The notes: generated by a model not told the origin, from the letters alone. A stretch of DNA of 64,000 nt from CAVWCQ01 sp963753545 (GCA_963753545.1 CAVWCQ010000002.1:248001-312000); one strand, 5' to 3'. Counted from the stretch's first letter, positions 45,149-56,621 are shown. Made by a program: numbers and translations.

Positions 45149-47257
45149 CTATTTTTCGCTCCAAATCCGGCGAACGGAGCTGCTGAAATTGGAGAGATGA
45201 ACTGTTACGCCGGTTTTCATCCAGGCTGCACCTGAACGGGCACCGGAATACCCCTCGATAGTATAGAGACAATCTGGCATAAGTCCCCGGGGGTATAAAA
45301 TAAGAGGCACCGCCAGGTCCAGGCGATGGAGTAGAAATGCGAACAAAACTCCGGACATTTGATCCTTGCTCATGTACTGGACTCCGGTGAACTCATCCGC
45401 AAAAGGCGAGCCAAGCCGATACATATCGCCCTGTTGAATGATCGGACGGATTTCCTTATAGAGCGCGATCCACTTTTTCGCCTCGGCGATCTCTTTTTCT
45501 CCCCATCGACGCAGGTCGGCTCCAATCCCTAACACGCCGCACATGCTGACATGAAAGCGAAATTCGAGTGGTATAAATTCCTCGCCCATGTCTGTCACCC
45601 AGGCTTCCATTGCTGATGCAGGAAAGACGCGCGAAAAACCTGCTTGAATGGCCAAGCGTGCGGTTGGGATTGTGTTGTCGCTCACCCAAATTTGATCGGC
45701 AAAGTGTAGAATTCCCAGGTCGGCGCGCCCGCCGCCGCCAGAGCAGCTTTGCCAGGTAACCTGAGGGTGCCGCTGGCGCAGAGTCTCCCAGACACGATAC
45801 ACACCTTGGACATAACGCACCCAAAGTTCACGCGGCTCACCCGGTGCATCCGGCCAGCCGGGCTCGCTGACGTTCCGGTTCATATCCCACTTGATAAACA
45901 TGATGTTGTTTTCAGACAGCAACCGGTCGATTTTATCGATAATGTAGTCCTGGACTTCGGGCTTTGCCATGTTCAGGATAAGCTGGTGGCGGCTTTCGGT
46001 GCGAGGGCGCGTCGGGAAGTGGATCACCCAGTCGGGATGCTGGCGGTAAAGCTCACTGTCTGGGTTGACCATCTCAGGTTCGATCCAGAGTCCGAAATCC
46101 ATGCCGAGCTGGTCTACTCGTTCGATCAATGGGCCAAGACCATTGGGAAACTTTTCCGCATCCGGCCACCAGTCACCCAGACCCGCGTAATCGTCTTTAC
46201 GCCCATGAAACCAGCCGTCATCCATGACAAACAGCTCGATCCCCATCTCGGCAGCTATCTCGGCAAAACGTGCCTGGGAGGATTCATTCACATCAAAGAA
46301 CGTCGTTTCCCACGAATTAAACAGGACTTTGTGCAGGGTGCTGCCATGCGGCACAACCGTTTCCCGGATGAAATTGTGCAGGTGACGGCTGGCTTCGCCG
46401 AACCCCTGCTCTGTGTATCCAGCGATACTGCTGGGTGTTGTGAAAGTCTGTCCTGGCTTCAATGACCAGCGGAAATCCCAATCGTTAAGGCCAATACTCA
46501 TGCGGGTTGAGGAAAAGTCGGTAACTTCGGCAGCTATTTTCCAGTTGCCGCTCCACGCTAACACGCCGAACCACATGTCACCGTGCTCCTCATCGGCGGT
46601 TCCCCGGTCCACACCGAACCAGGGATTATGGTGATGACTGGTGGTGATGCGGCGACTTTCTAATACTTTCACGCCCTCCACCAACGGCTCGCGGCGCAGT
46701 TGAAACTCGTTAGCCCACCGCCCGTTGAGGTGGTTCAAATGGTAGTGTCCCCCGATAGGTAAATGCCACTGCGCCGACCAGACGCGCTCCAATAGAATCG
46801 GGGTGTCGTTCTCGTTCTCGATCTCCGTCCATCGCTCGATTAAATCAAACGCTTCCCATATGCGGTAATGCAGGGTTACTCTCAGAGGATAAGTCACATC
46901 GCGCAAATAAATCCTGAGTTCTGGATCAGCAACTTCTGCACGTTCAAATCTAAGCCGGACATCGCGCACGCCATCGGCAAATGTTACCTTCAGGCATGGT
47001 TCAATATATTCAGTTCCTGCCCCAGTTGGGTATTCCTGCGGCACAAGATTGCCCAGCCCGTTAAACGGAACTTCTTGTAAAACATATGAACCGACGGCCA
47101 GCTTATCTTCGATCAAATCGCCCGGATAATCGCCCGGATAGGGCAGTTTCGCCCCCCAATAACGATGGGCCAACAGCCCAGAGGTATGCACACCGAAAGT
47201 ATAGGCTGTGTGTCGGGTTTCAAGGATCCAACCGTTTTCACAGACTTGAATAGGCAT
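45149..47257 (-). CDS. Alpha-galactosidase, GH36
   Basis: 702 residues, typical length. The catalytic nucleophile is Asp458 (FIKWDMNR) and the acid/base Asp527 (WVSDNT). MDDGWFHGRKDDYAGLGDW and WQSCSGGGGRADLG are family signatures. A large N-terminal beta-sandwich precedes the barrel. No signal peptide. It would remove galactose from imported galacto- or galactosylated xyloglucan oligosaccharides. Divergent from the LacI gene at 47351 across a 93-base gap holding one palindromic operator that could control both. Intact. Confidence 0.93.
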   Translation of the reverse strand: MPIQVCENGWILETRHTAYTFGVHTSGLLAHRYWGAKLPYPGDYPGDLIEDKLAVGSYVLQEVPFNGLGNLVPQEYPTGAGTEYIEPCLKVTFADGVRDVRLRFERAEVADPELRIYLRDVTYPLRVTLHYRIWEAFDLIERWTEIENENDTPILLERVWSAQWHLPIGGHYHLNHLNGRWANEFQLRREPLVEGVKVLESRRITTSHHHNPWFGVDRGTADEEHGDMWFGVLAWSGNWKIAAEVTDFSSTRMSIGLNDWDFRWSLKPGQTFTTPSSIAGYTEQGFGEASRHLHNFIRETVVPHGSTLHKVLFNSWETTFFDVNESSQARFAEIAAEMGIELFVMDDGWFHGRKDDYAGLGDWWPDAEKFPNGLGPLIERVDQLGMDFGLWIEPEMVNPDSELYRQHPDWVIHFPTRPRTESRHQLILNMAKPEVQDYIIDKIDRLLSENNIMFIKWDMNRNVSEPGWPDAPGEPRELWVRYVQGVYRVWETLRQRHPQVTWQSCSGGGGRADLGILHFADQIWVSDNTIPTARLAIQAGFSRVFPASAMEAWVTDMGEEFIPLEFRFHVSMCGVLGIGADLRRWGEKEIAEAKKWIALYKEIRPIIQQGDMYRLGSPFADEFTGVQYMSKDQMSGVLFAFLLHRLDLAVPLILYPRGLMPDCLYTIEGYSGARSGAAWMKTGVTVHLSNFSSSVRRIWSEK

Positions 47258-47282
47258 CTCAAAATCTCCATTTCCGGGGTGC

Positions 47283-47335
47283 TTGACAAATCCAACGCTT
47301 CCCCATTATACTTAACTTATACGTATAAGTAAAGT
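47283..47335 (+). promoter_or_regulatory. LacI promoter with 26-base near-perfect palindrome
   Basis: TTGACA (47283-47288), an 18-base spacer and TATACT (47307-47312) precede the perfect palindrome ACTTATACGTATAAGT (47315-47330). With one mismatched pair it extends to 47310-47335 through outer ACTT and AAGT. It lies between the divergent GH36 and LacI genes. Confidence 0.82.
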
Positions 47336-47350
47336 GCATTATAGTGTAAA

Positions 47351-48394
47351 ATGAGCCGAAAAAAAGTTACCAGCAAAGATGTCGCCAAAGCCGCCGGAGT
47401 TTCGCAGGCAACGGTATCATATGTCCTGAATAATGTTGAACAGGCTAACATCAGCGCAGAAACGCAGCAGCGTGTCCAGCAGATCGCCCACGACCTGGGC
47501 TATACGCCCAACGCGGTAGCCCGGTCACTGGTGCAGGGGCGCAGTAATAATATTGGCGTGGTGCTCTTCCATCCTCACGAGCAAATCTTCATCGATTCCT
47601 GGATGCCTAACATCTTGACCGGTCTCGGCCTGGTGATTCAGCACTACGGATTTCGTCTGCTTGTCGAGCGCGTGAATGATAAACAGCGGTATGAGTTGAT
47701 CATCAACCTGCTGCACAGCCATGAAATCGCGGGCCTCGTGGTGCAGGCTACCTTGGGCAGGGAGTTTATTTCTACAGAACTCATTAACCAGGGTGTTCCG
47801 GTCGTTATTGTCGGCGGCCTGTCGGAACACATTCATTATTCCGTCAGTTCGGACAATCTGACTGGTGTACAAACGATTATCAATCATTTGATCGGGCTGG
47901 GTCACCAGCGGATCGCTTGTATCAGTTATGCGCCCGAAGGTTCAGTTGAACATACGGCGGATCGCCTGACCATCTACTACGAAACCCTGGCAGCGGCGGG
48001 TATTTCACCGGACACGTCTCTGGTGCGTTTTGGCGCGTTTGATCCTCTCACTGGCTATGAGGCTATGCGCGATCTTTTGCGACAGAAGCCACTGCCAACG
48101 GCAGTCTTCGGGATGAACGATACGATGGCAATTGGTGCGCTGGCTGCCATTCAGGAAGCCGGACTGCGCGTACCGGAGGACATCGCGATAGCCGGATTTG
48201 ATGATGATCGTATGTCCGCTTTCACCACGCCGCCGCTCACGACTATTCACGAATCGCAGCGCGAAATCGGCCAGCACGCCGGAGAAATGTTGATCAGTCT
48301 GGTCAACGACACCGAACCCGCTGTTGCTAATCTGAAACTACCTACTTGGCTTGTTGTTCGTAAATCCTGCGGGGCGTATCTGCAAAAGCCTTGA
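47351..48394 (+). CDS. LacI-family transcriptional regulator
   Basis: 347 residues. HTH VTSKDVAKAAGVSQATVSYVLNNVEQAN is at residues 5-30, followed by an effector domain with HQRIACISYAPEG and IAIAGFDDDRMSAFTTPPLTTI. It starts 16 bases after the palindromic operator. It is divergent from the alpha-galactosidase and followed, 50 bases later, by a sugar importer and two GH3 genes, which it probably controls. Confidence 0.93.
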   Translation: MSRKKVTSKDVAKAAGVSQATVSYVLNNVEQANISAETQQRVQQIAHDLGYTPNAVARSLVQGRSNNIGVVLFHPHEQIFIDSWMPNILTGLGLVIQHYGFRLLVERVNDKQRYELIINLLHSHEIAGLVVQATLGREFISTELINQGVPVVIVGGLSEHIHYSVSSDNLTGVQTIINHLIGLGHQRIACISYAPEGSVEHTADRLTIYYETLAAAGISPDTSLVRFGAFDPLTGYEAMRDLLRQKPLPTAVFGMNDTMAIGALAAIQEAGLRVPEDIAIAGFDDDRMSAFTTPPLTTIHESQREIGQHAGEMLISLVNDTEPAVANLKLPTWLVVRKSCGAYLQKP

Positions 48395-48444
48395 GTGAGT
48401 GTCACACCGGTTCATTTTTTGAATTTTGAAAAGGACGCGCTTTC

Positions 48445-49395
48445 ATGTCCGCCAGTCAAACGCACAGCAAACCAAAAAGCTTCATTCTATTCGAATTGCT
48501 AAACCGACTCGGTAACAATGAGGCCCTGATTGGCTACCTGTTTATTCTGCCCAGCTTGATGGGTTTTGCCATCTTCTTTGCCTATCCCGCCGTGCGCGCC
48601 GTTTACATTAGTTTTTTGGATTGGAATCTGCTCACAGATGCTAAGTATGTTGGTCTAGAGAATTACCGGACCTTGTTCAACGATAAGCGGTTTTCGGACT
48701 CGCTCCAAGTGACTGTGCTTTACGTCTTGTGGAACATCCCGCTGCAAACGGTGTTGGCGATCTTCATGGCCGTGATGCTAGAGCGGTTCAGCACCACCAT
48801 ATCCTCTATCATGCGCGGTATCATGATCTTACCCTGGCTGATGCCGAACGTCGTTGTCGCGCTGTTGTGGCTGTGGATTCTCGATTCTTCGATTGGCCTG
48901 ATGAATGCATTCCTGATAGCGGTGGGGATTGGTAAGCAGCCCTTCATAGGGTCCCCCGACCAGGCTATCCAATCTATCGCCGGGATCAACATCTGGCGGC
49001 ATGTCGGCTATACTTCCATCCTTATTTTCGCCGGATTAAAAACCATTCCTAAATCGCTCTATGAAGCTGCTGCGATTGACGGCGCGGGCGATCTGACGCA
49101 GTTCCGCAAAATCACACTGCCGCTGCTGCGCCCGGTGCTGGTCTTTGTCCTGGTGACCTCGATCATTGGCTCATTTCAGGTCTTTGATACCGTTGCAGTG
49201 ACCACCAAAGGCGGTCCTGCCGGTTCGACACGGGTCATTATCTACTACATTTATCAACAAGTTTTCGAGCGCCGCATCAAGATGGGCATGGCAACGGCAG
49301 CCTCAGTGGTGTTGTTCTCCATTCTGATCACCGTCACGGTTATCCAGATGCGCCTGCTGCGCTCTGGTGAATCGGACCTGGCAGATTACCAATAG
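48445..49395 (+). CDS. Sugar ABC importer permease, MalF/UgpA type
   Basis: 316 residues, six membrane helices, EAA loop YEAAAIDGAGDLTQFRKITLPLLRP. AAAAGGACG precedes the ATG. First transport gene after LacI. Its stop is 17 bases before the next permease start. CUT1 family. Intact. Confidence 0.93.
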   Translation: MSASQTHSKPKSFILFELLNRLGNNEALIGYLFILPSLMGFAIFFAYPAVRAVYISFLDWNLLTDAKYVGLENYRTLFNDKRFSDSLQVTVLYVLWNIPLQTVLAIFMAVMLERFSTTISSIMRGIMILPWLMPNVVVALLWLWILDSSIGLMNAFLIAVGIGKQPFIGSPDQAIQSIAGINIWRHVGYTSILIFAGLKTIPKSLYEAAAIDGAGDLTQFRKITLPLLRPVLVFVLVTSIIGSFQVFDTVAVTTKGGPAGSTRVIIYYIYQQVFERRIKMGMATAASVVLFSILITVTVIQMRLLRSGESDLADYQ

Positions 49396-49411
49396 ATCGG
49401 GAGAAGCTGTA

Positions 49412-50347
49412 ATGACTACCACACAGCAAGCTGTGAACATTCAGTCATCCAAACGAATACCAGCGTATGGGGGGAAAATCTTGTCTTATCTGGCGCTGCT
49501 GGCCTTGTTGTTTATCACGTTGTTCCCATTCTGGTGGGTACTCCGCACGGCGCTGACCCGTCCCTCGTCCGTATTCAGCCACACATCCAGCCTCATGCCA
49601 GTCAACCCGACGACGCAGAATTTCGAGCGCGTGCTGGGACTGATCGACACGAAAGATTTGGTCGGCGAGGGTCTTGTAACCTCTTACATGTCCACAGCCA
49701 CACTTGATTTCTGGGTATTCTTGCGGAACTCATTCATTGTGTCGGGCACAATCACGCTGGGGCAAACGTTCTTTAGCTCAATGGCGGCGTATGCATTCGC
49801 GCGGATCAGGTTCCCGTTGAGAGATAAGATATTTTTCGTCTACCTGACCGGCCTGATGATCCCCAGCATTGTGATGTTCATCCCGAATTTCGTGTTCATC
49901 CGACAGTTGGGTTGGATCGGCACCTACCAGGGCATCATTGCGCCCACCTTTTTGATGACGCCGTTCGCGGTGTTCTTCATGCGCCAATTTTTCCTAGGAT
50001 TGAACAAAGACCTCGAAGAAGCGGCCATTATTGACGGGGCAACCCGGGTGGGCCTCTTCTGGCGAATTGCGCTGCCGCTGGTCAAAGGCCCGATTTTGAC
50101 GCTGGCAATTCTGACGTTCATCGGAAGCTGGAATGAATACTTGTGGCCGCTGCTGGTGGGGCGTGATAAGGATGTACGCGTGCTAACCGTCGCGCTGGGT
50201 ATTTTCCGTGAGCAAACTCCCCAAGGCGCGCCCGACTGGGCCGGGTTAATGGCCGGAACCGCTGTTTCGATTGTGCCGGCTATTGTTATTTTCGTGTTCT
50301 TTGGTCGTAAAGTCGTGGATTCCATCCAGTTCTCAGGTTTTAAATAA
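49412..50347 (+). CDS. Sugar ABC importer permease, MalG/UgpE type
   Basis: 311 residues from the ATG at 49412, behind GGGAGAAG. An earlier in-frame ATG at 49367 lies inside the previous gene. Six helices, EAA loop EEAAIIDGATRVGLFWRIALPLVKG, and a C-terminus ending FGRKVVDSIQFSGFK. A longer first periplasmic loop (about 60-120, ERVLGLIDTKDLVGEG) is typical of this subfamily. No ATPase in the operon. Confidence 0.93.
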   Translation: MTTTQQAVNIQSSKRIPAYGGKILSYLALLALLFITLFPFWWVLRTALTRPSSVFSHTSSLMPVNPTTQNFERVLGLIDTKDLVGEGLVTSYMSTATLDFWVFLRNSFIVSGTITLGQTFFSSMAAYAFARIRFPLRDKIFFVYLTGLMIPSIVMFIPNFVFIRQLGWIGTYQGIIAPTFLMTPFAVFFMRQFFLGLNKDLEEAAIIDGATRVGLFWRIALPLVKGPILTLAILTFIGSWNEYLWPLLVGRDKDVRVLTVALGIFREQTPQGAPDWAGLMAGTAVSIVPAIVIFVFFGRKVVDSIQFSGFK

Positions 50348-50414
50348 ATCGTTCGATCAGAGCTTGTCGAGCCGAATATCCTATCAACTTATCTTGAAGA
50401 AAAGGAGCATTACT

Positions 50415-51747
50415 ATGAAATCCGCACGTGCTGCAATCTTAATTATCCTGGCATTGGCAATAGCAGTACCGACTTTAGGTCCAGTCCATGCTCGCCAGGA
50501 TGTAACCATCCGTTATTGGCTCTGGGATAACAATCAACTTCCGGCCTATACAGAATGCGCGAGCCAGTTTATGGAAAGCAACCCCGATATCACGGTCGAG
50601 ATTGAACAACTCGGTTGGGGTGACTACTGGGAGGGTATTCAGTCCGGTTTCATCACGGGTGATGCGCCGGATGTCTTCACGAACCACCTAGCCAAGTATC
50701 CTGAGTTTGTCGCGCTGGAACAGCTTGTCGATATTCAGCCTTTGGTGGAACGTGACAGCGTCCCCACTGATATCTACTATCCTGGTCTGGCCGATCTATG
50801 GGTCAAAAACGGAGCCCGTTATGGCTTACCGAAGGACTGGGACACTGTTGCAGTCATTTACAATGCGAATATGCTCGAAGCGGCGGGGATCGATCCTGCT
50901 GTCATGGACGACTGGACCTGGAATCCGGAAGATGGCGGCACCTTTGAGCAGGTTGTTGCCCAGTTGACCCTGGATGCCAATGGCAACAACGGTCTCAGCC
51001 CGGACTTCGACAAAGATAACGTCGTTCAATATGGCTTTGCCGACGACTGGCCCACCGCAGCCGGTTACGGACAGACCTCATTCAGCGTGTTCACCGCTTC
51101 GACCGGCTGGACTTACAACAATGGTCTCTGGGGGAATGAATACTACTACGACGATCCTCGCTTCACCCAATCCATTCAGTCGCTGGCTGACCTGTGGCTG
51201 AAGAAGGGCTATGCGCCTAAGTTTGAGGACCTGTCAGGATTAGGGTACTTTGCGATGTTCCAGGCGGGCAAGGTAGCGCTCACCACGGATGGCTCATGGA
51301 TGATCGGCAGTTACCTTGGCAGCGAATTTCCAGTCGGATTCGGTCGTCTACCCATTGGCCCTGAAGGACGTAAGAGTATGTTCAACGGGTTGGCTGATTC
51401 TATCTGGGTTGGCAGTAAACACAAGGAAGAAGTCCTGGCAATGGGTAAAGTTCCTCGCTTCAGCAGATTGCCAGAATATCGTGGGGCAGTCGGGTGCGGT
51501 CTTCCCCGCCATCCCTGAAGCCGCCGAACTCTCGCTGAATGTACGCGCGGAGGCGGGTATTGATGTGAGTGCCTTCACCTTGCAAGCAGCGGAAGAGGGC
51601 GGTACCTTCTTGTTCCCCATTACCGACTATGGCGGCGAAATTACCGTCATCATGCAAGAAGCGATGGATCGGATCGCTCTTGGTGAAGTTGATGCTGAGA
51701 CGGCACTCAAAGAGGCTAACGAAGAGGTCAACGCCCTCTTCGAGTAA
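50415..51747 (+). CDS. Sugar ABC importer substrate-binding protein, family 1 (one frameshift)
   Basis: The start at 50415 follows AAAGGAG. A Sec signal peptide (AAILIILALAIAVPTLGPVHA) is visible. The first frame carries ECASQFMESNPDITVEIEQL, GDAPDVFTNHLAKYPEF and MFQAGKVALTTDGSWMIGSY. It shifts near 51435-51450 into the frame that ends WVKFLASADCQNIVG through NEEVNALFE at 51747. Joined length is about 443 residues, normal for the family. It is unusual that the binding protein follows the permeases. A strong terminator hairpin lies 35 bases downstream. Confidence 0.88.
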
Positions 51748-51781
51748 TTTTATCATACTACTCGACAAGCTCCATAAATGT

Positions 51782-51820
51782 GACAGTTGCGCCGCCTTAA
51801 AATCAGGCGGCGCAACTGTC
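51782..51820 (+). terminator. Perfect 16-base stem hairpin after the importer operon
   Basis: GACAGTTGCGCCGCCT (51782-51797) pairs perfectly with AGGCGGCGCAACTGTC (51805-51820) across a 7-base loop. No T-run follows, but the stem is the strongest in the window. Confidence 0.8.
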
Positions 51821-52159
51821 TAGAGAATTGCCTAATCGAAGCTGTCAGATAATCCTGAGAGATACCAAAGCATCGGGTATTCACCAGGCATTTTTCCGTT
51901 GATTTCGCACCTAAATTAGTAAGTATGACAGAGGAATATTGATCCATCGATCGTATGGATCAGTGATCGAAGATCAAAAACAACCTTGCGCGATCCCAGT
52001 TCCCCGGTAAAGGATACAAAAACCGTGAGAAATTCTACCCGTTGCAACACGGATTGATTTTGGCCCCACACAGTGATAGGAACAGGTTGTTAAGATATAA
52101 TAGCTAGCGCAATGCACGGCGAAAATGCAGTATGATGTTTGACAAGGATAATACAAATT
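51821..52159. other. Upstream region of the first GH3 gene, with an inverted repeat
   Basis: No gene. TGATCCAT and ATGGATCA form an inverted repeat at 51940-51962, about 200 bases before the GH3 start, and may be an operator. TATAATAG at about 52096 is a possible -10 box. Confidence 0.4.
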
Positions 52160-54318
52160 ATGACTGAATCCACCTCGACTCAACAAACTGTATCATCGGC
52201 TGTCTATCTGGACCCTTCCCGTCCAATTGCCGAACGCGTTCAGGATCTGCTTGTCGCGAATGACGCTCGACGAGAAAATCGGGCAGATGCGCAACCCTGC
52301 CCAGGCGATTCCACGTTTGAACATCCCGGCCTACGACTTCTGGAGTGAGGCCTTGCACGGCGTTGCCGGGAATGGGCGCGCCACGGTCTTTCCCCAGGCC
52401 ATCGGCATGGCGGCGACCTGGGACCCGGTCCTTATCCAGAAAGTCGCGTCGGCGGTCGGCGATGAAGCCCGCGCCAAACATCACGAGGCGCTGCGGCGCA
52501 AAGGTTCTACCGGGATGTTCCAGGGGCTGACCGTCTGGTCACCGAATATCAACATTTTCCGCGATCCGCGCTGGGGTCGTGGTCAGGAAACCTGGGGCGA
52601 AGACCCGTTTCTGACCGGCGAAATGGGCGCGGCCTATGTGCGTGGGCTCCAAGGCGATCATCCGAAGTATCTCAAGGTGGCGGCGTGCGCCAAACATTTC
52701 GCGGTGCACAGCGGGCCGGAAAAACTGCGCCATGTCTTTAATGCGAAGGTCTCGCTGCGCGACCTGCATGCGACGTATCTCCCAGCGTTTAAGAAACTGG
52801 TCACGGAAGCTGGGGTCGAAGCCGTCATGGGTGCCTACAACCGCACCAACGATGAACCGTGCTGTGCAAGCCAGTTACTGCTGGTCAAGACGCTGCGCGG
52901 CGATTGGGCTTTCCAGGGGCATGTCGTGTCGGACTGCGGCGCGCTGACAGATTTTCACCAGGGCCACAAAGTGACCAAAGATGTTGTCGAAAGCGCTGCT
53001 CTGGCACTCAAAGCTGGATGTGACCTGAGCTGCATCTGCACCTACGATCATCTGGGCGAGGCAATTGATCGCGGATTGATCACAGAAGCCGATATTGACT
53101 GTTCGCTGGGGCGTACCCTTGCCACGCGTTTTAAGCTGGGAGTGTTTGATCCGCCTGCCGAGGTTCCGTATGCAGCGATTCCGATGAGCGTGGTGGGCAG
53201 CCCCGAACATCGCCAGCTTGCTTACGAAGCCGCTGTCAAATCGATTCGTGCTGTTGAAGAACAAAGACGGTATTCTGCCTATCAGCGAGCAGGCGCAGCA
53301 AATCCTGGTGGTCGGGCCGACGGCGGCCAACATCGAAGTGCTGCTTGGCAATTATAATGGCCTGAACGACTCCTTAACAACGCTCATAGAAGGGCTTGTT
53401 GCCCGCGTGCCAGAGGGTATCGCGCTGAACCATCTGCAGGCTTGCCCGCTCAACCAGCAGGTTGAGTTTAAGGATTGGTCACTGGCAGTTGCCCCAACCG
53501 TTGATGTGGTCATTGCGTGTATGGGTCTCTCGCCACTGCTCGAAGGCGAGGAAGGTCATGCAAACTTATCCGATGAGAACGGGGATCGCGCGCAGATCAG
53601 CTTGCCGCCAATTCAGGTCGAATACCTTACGAAACTGGCGCTCAGCGGCGCAAAAGTAGTGCTGGTTCTCACCGGTGGCAGCCCCATTGCTCTGGGCGAC
53701 CTGGAAGACTTGATGGACGCAATTGTTTATGTCTGGTATCCCGGCCAGGAAGGTGGCACAGCCGTGGCCGATGTGCTGTTCGGCGATATGGCTCCATCGG
53801 GGAAACTGCCGCTGACTTTCCCCAAATCCCTGGAACAGCTTCCGCCCTTTGAAGATTACAACATGACCGGTCGAACCTACCGGTATGCCACCGAAGAACC
53901 GCTCTATCCGTTTGGCTTTGGACTGAGCTACACGCGCTTCACCTATAGCGACCTGGCACTGGACAAAAATACGATCCACACGGGCGAATCGCTGTCGCTC
54001 CGCTGTACGCTGACCAACAGCGGAACGGTGGAGGCAGAAGAAGTCACCCAGATCTATCTGAGCGACCTGGAAGCCTCGACGGTTGTGCCGCGTCACAGCC
54101 TGATCGGCTTCCAGCGAGTCCATCTCAAACCCGGTGAGCGTACGGTCTTCACTTTCACTGTAACTCCTGACATGATGAAGATGGTGAATGATGTCGGGGA
54201 CCGCATTCTCGAGCCTGGCGAGTTTCGTGTGACAGTCGGCGGCTGCTCACCTAGTGAGCGCGGCGTTCAGTTGGGCGCTGCTGTGCCGGTCAGTATGGTC
54301 TTCACGGTTATCGCATAA
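52160..54318 (+). CDS. GH3 beta-xylosidase/beta-glucosidase (two frameshifts)
   Basis: The start at 52160 (MTESTSTQQTV) runs to PIAERVQDLLVAND, then shifts near 52250-52262 into RMTLDEKIGQM, and again near 53245-53260 (from AVKSIR into VLLKNKDGILPIS). The nucleophile is the Asp of HVVSDCGAL (codon 52932-52934). KHFAVHSGPE and LGNYNG are typical of GH3 beta-xylosidases. The second alpha/beta domain (VIACMGLSPLLEGEE, GDRAQISLP) and a C-terminal fibronectin III-like domain follow. Joined length is about 718 residues. No signal peptide. It follows the importer operon, so it probably trims imported oligosaccharides. Confidence 0.88.
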
Positions 54319-54469
54319 GATCCGAGGAAGTTGAAACTACATGATCAAAGGTTATCAACCCGTTATGAGTTTTGGTGACCGAAACACAGGAAGTCTCTCC
54401 TACAAACGCCTCTGGTTGCGTTTGAGGAAATTGTTTTCATATATCTAAAAAGATTTGGAGAGAGGAACG

Positions 54470-56621
54470 ATGTTCAAAAAAGACGACTGCACCTTAAATC
54501 GTGAACAGGTAGAGGAGAAGGCTCAGGCGCTACTCGATCAGATGACACTGAGGGAAAAGGTCTGGATGCTTAACGGCAACTGGGACATGTTCGGCAATCT
54601 CGAAAAGTATCAGAATGGGTACAACCCGGTCCCGATCGAGACCAATGGCTGCCCGCGGTTGGGCATCTCGCCAATCGCCTTCACCGACGGACCACGCGGA
54701 GTTGTCATGGGCCAATCCACCTGCTTTCCGGTATCGATGGCACGCGGTGCCAGCTTTGATCCGAGTCTTGAAAAGCGGATTGGCGATGTGATCGGTAAAG
54801 AAGCCCGCGCACAGGGTGCCAATTATTTCGGTGGTGTCTGCATAAACCTGCTGCGCCACCCAGCCTGGGGGCGTTCTCAGGAAACTTATGGCGAGGACCC
54901 TTTTCTTCTGGGTGAGATGGGTAAGGCGTTAACAGAAGGCGTACAGGAACACAATGTGATCGCCTGCGTCAAGCACTATGCTGTGAACAATATCGAGAAT
55001 TCTCGTTTCTGGGTGAATGTCAAGGCCAATGAGCGAACCATGCGCGAGGTGTACCTGCCGCACTTCAAGAAGGCCATCGATGCGGGCGCTGCCTCGGTTA
55101 TGGGTGCCTACAATCTGTTTAACGGCGACCATTGCTGTGAAAGCCGCACCTTGCTTACAGACATCCTGCGGGACGACTGGGGCTTCGAGGGCTTTGTGAT
55201 TTCCGACTTTGTCGCTGGCGTTCGCGATACCAAGAAAGCTATCGAGGCTGGTCTGGATATCGAGATGCCCATGCCGATCCATTACCAGCAAAAACTTCTC
55301 AAGGCGGTCGATGAAGGCCGAGTGTCTGAGCAAAACGTCGACACCGCCGTGCTCCGAATATTACGCACCTTGCTTGTTTTCGAGAACACCCCAGAAAAGA
55401 TGACATACAGTATGGACCTCGTCGCCAGCCAGGAACACACCGAACTGGCGCGGGAAGTCGCTGAGAAATCGATGGTGCTGATCAAGAACGCGAAGGGGGT
55501 GCTGCCGTTCCAGAAGAGTGTCAAGCGCATTCTGATTGCTGGGGAACTGGGGAATAAGGCCAATACTGGTGATGCGGGTTCCAGCAGGATCGACGCTCCC
55601 TATGTGGTGACTCCGCTTGAGGGCCTCCGTAACTATTTCGGGGCTGGCTCTGAGATCGTGTTCTGCGATGAGAGGGAACTCGACAAGGCAGCTGACGAAG
55701 CAGCCAGAGCTGACTGCGTGATCATCGCAGTGGGCAACGATATGCACGACGAGGGCGAATATATTGGGCCGGACACTAATGACGAATTTTCCTTTATGGA
55801 GGCAGTCGTCAAGGGCTACGAGAATATGGGCAAATCTCTGGGTTCTGGAGCGGAGTTTTCGATAACTGCACAGGACAAAGAGAGTTCAGACGGTGGGGAT
55901 CGCAAGAGTCTTGTCTCTCAAACCTTCCCAGATCGAATTAATCAGGCGAATCGGAAGTATCAACCCCAATACGGTTGTCGTACTCATCGGCGGCGGCATG
56001 ATTATGACCAAAGAGTGGGAAGATACGGTTCCGGCCATCATGTACGGCTGGTATTCGGGTATGGAGGGCGGTAATGCCCTGTCTCGAATTCTGTTCGGGG
56101 ACGTGAATCCCTCGGGCAAACTGCCTTTCACAATCCCGCAGGATCAAAGCCATCTGCCTTATTTCAGTAACACCGACGCCGATATCACCTATGATCTGTA
56201 TCACGGCTATACACTGCTCGACAAGCAGGGACACCAGCCCGCCTATCCCTTTGGTTTCGGGCTTTCCTACACAGCATGGGAATATGGTAAGCCACAGTTC
56301 GACAAGCAGGATGACCGCGTCATAGTAACGGTTGATCTCAAAAACGTTGGCGATGTAGCCGGCGCAGAGGTTGTTCAGGTTTATGTCGGCATAAAACAAT
56401 CTGCGGTAGATCGCCAGAAGAAACTCCTCAAAGGTTTTGAGAAGGTACACTTGGAATCAGGACAATCAGCCACCGTCTCGATACCGATCGATCTTGATGA
56501 ACTCCGGTATTTCAGCAATGAGCAACGGAAATGGATATTTGAACCGGGAACCTACTTGTTCTACGTCGGTTCAAGCTCCAATGAGGCTGCCTTACAGGTA
56601 ATGGAAACTGAGCTTCTCTAA
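54470..56621 (+). CDS. GH3 beta-glucosidase-like (one frameshift)
   Basis: The start at 54470 (MFKKDDCTLNREQVEEK) follows GGAGAGAGG. Substrate-binding FTDGPRGVV, the KHYAVNN motif and the nucleophile Asp of FVISDFVAG (codon 55205-55207) are visible. The frame shifts near 55895-55905 into KPSQIELIRRI and continues through the second domain and a fibronectin III-like C-terminus to 56621. Joined length is about 716 residues. SDF instead of SDC at the nucleophile favours a beta-glucosidase over the neighbouring beta-xylosidase-type GH3. Cytoplasmic. The two GH3 genes could remove xylose and glucose units in turn (inference). Confidence 0.88.
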
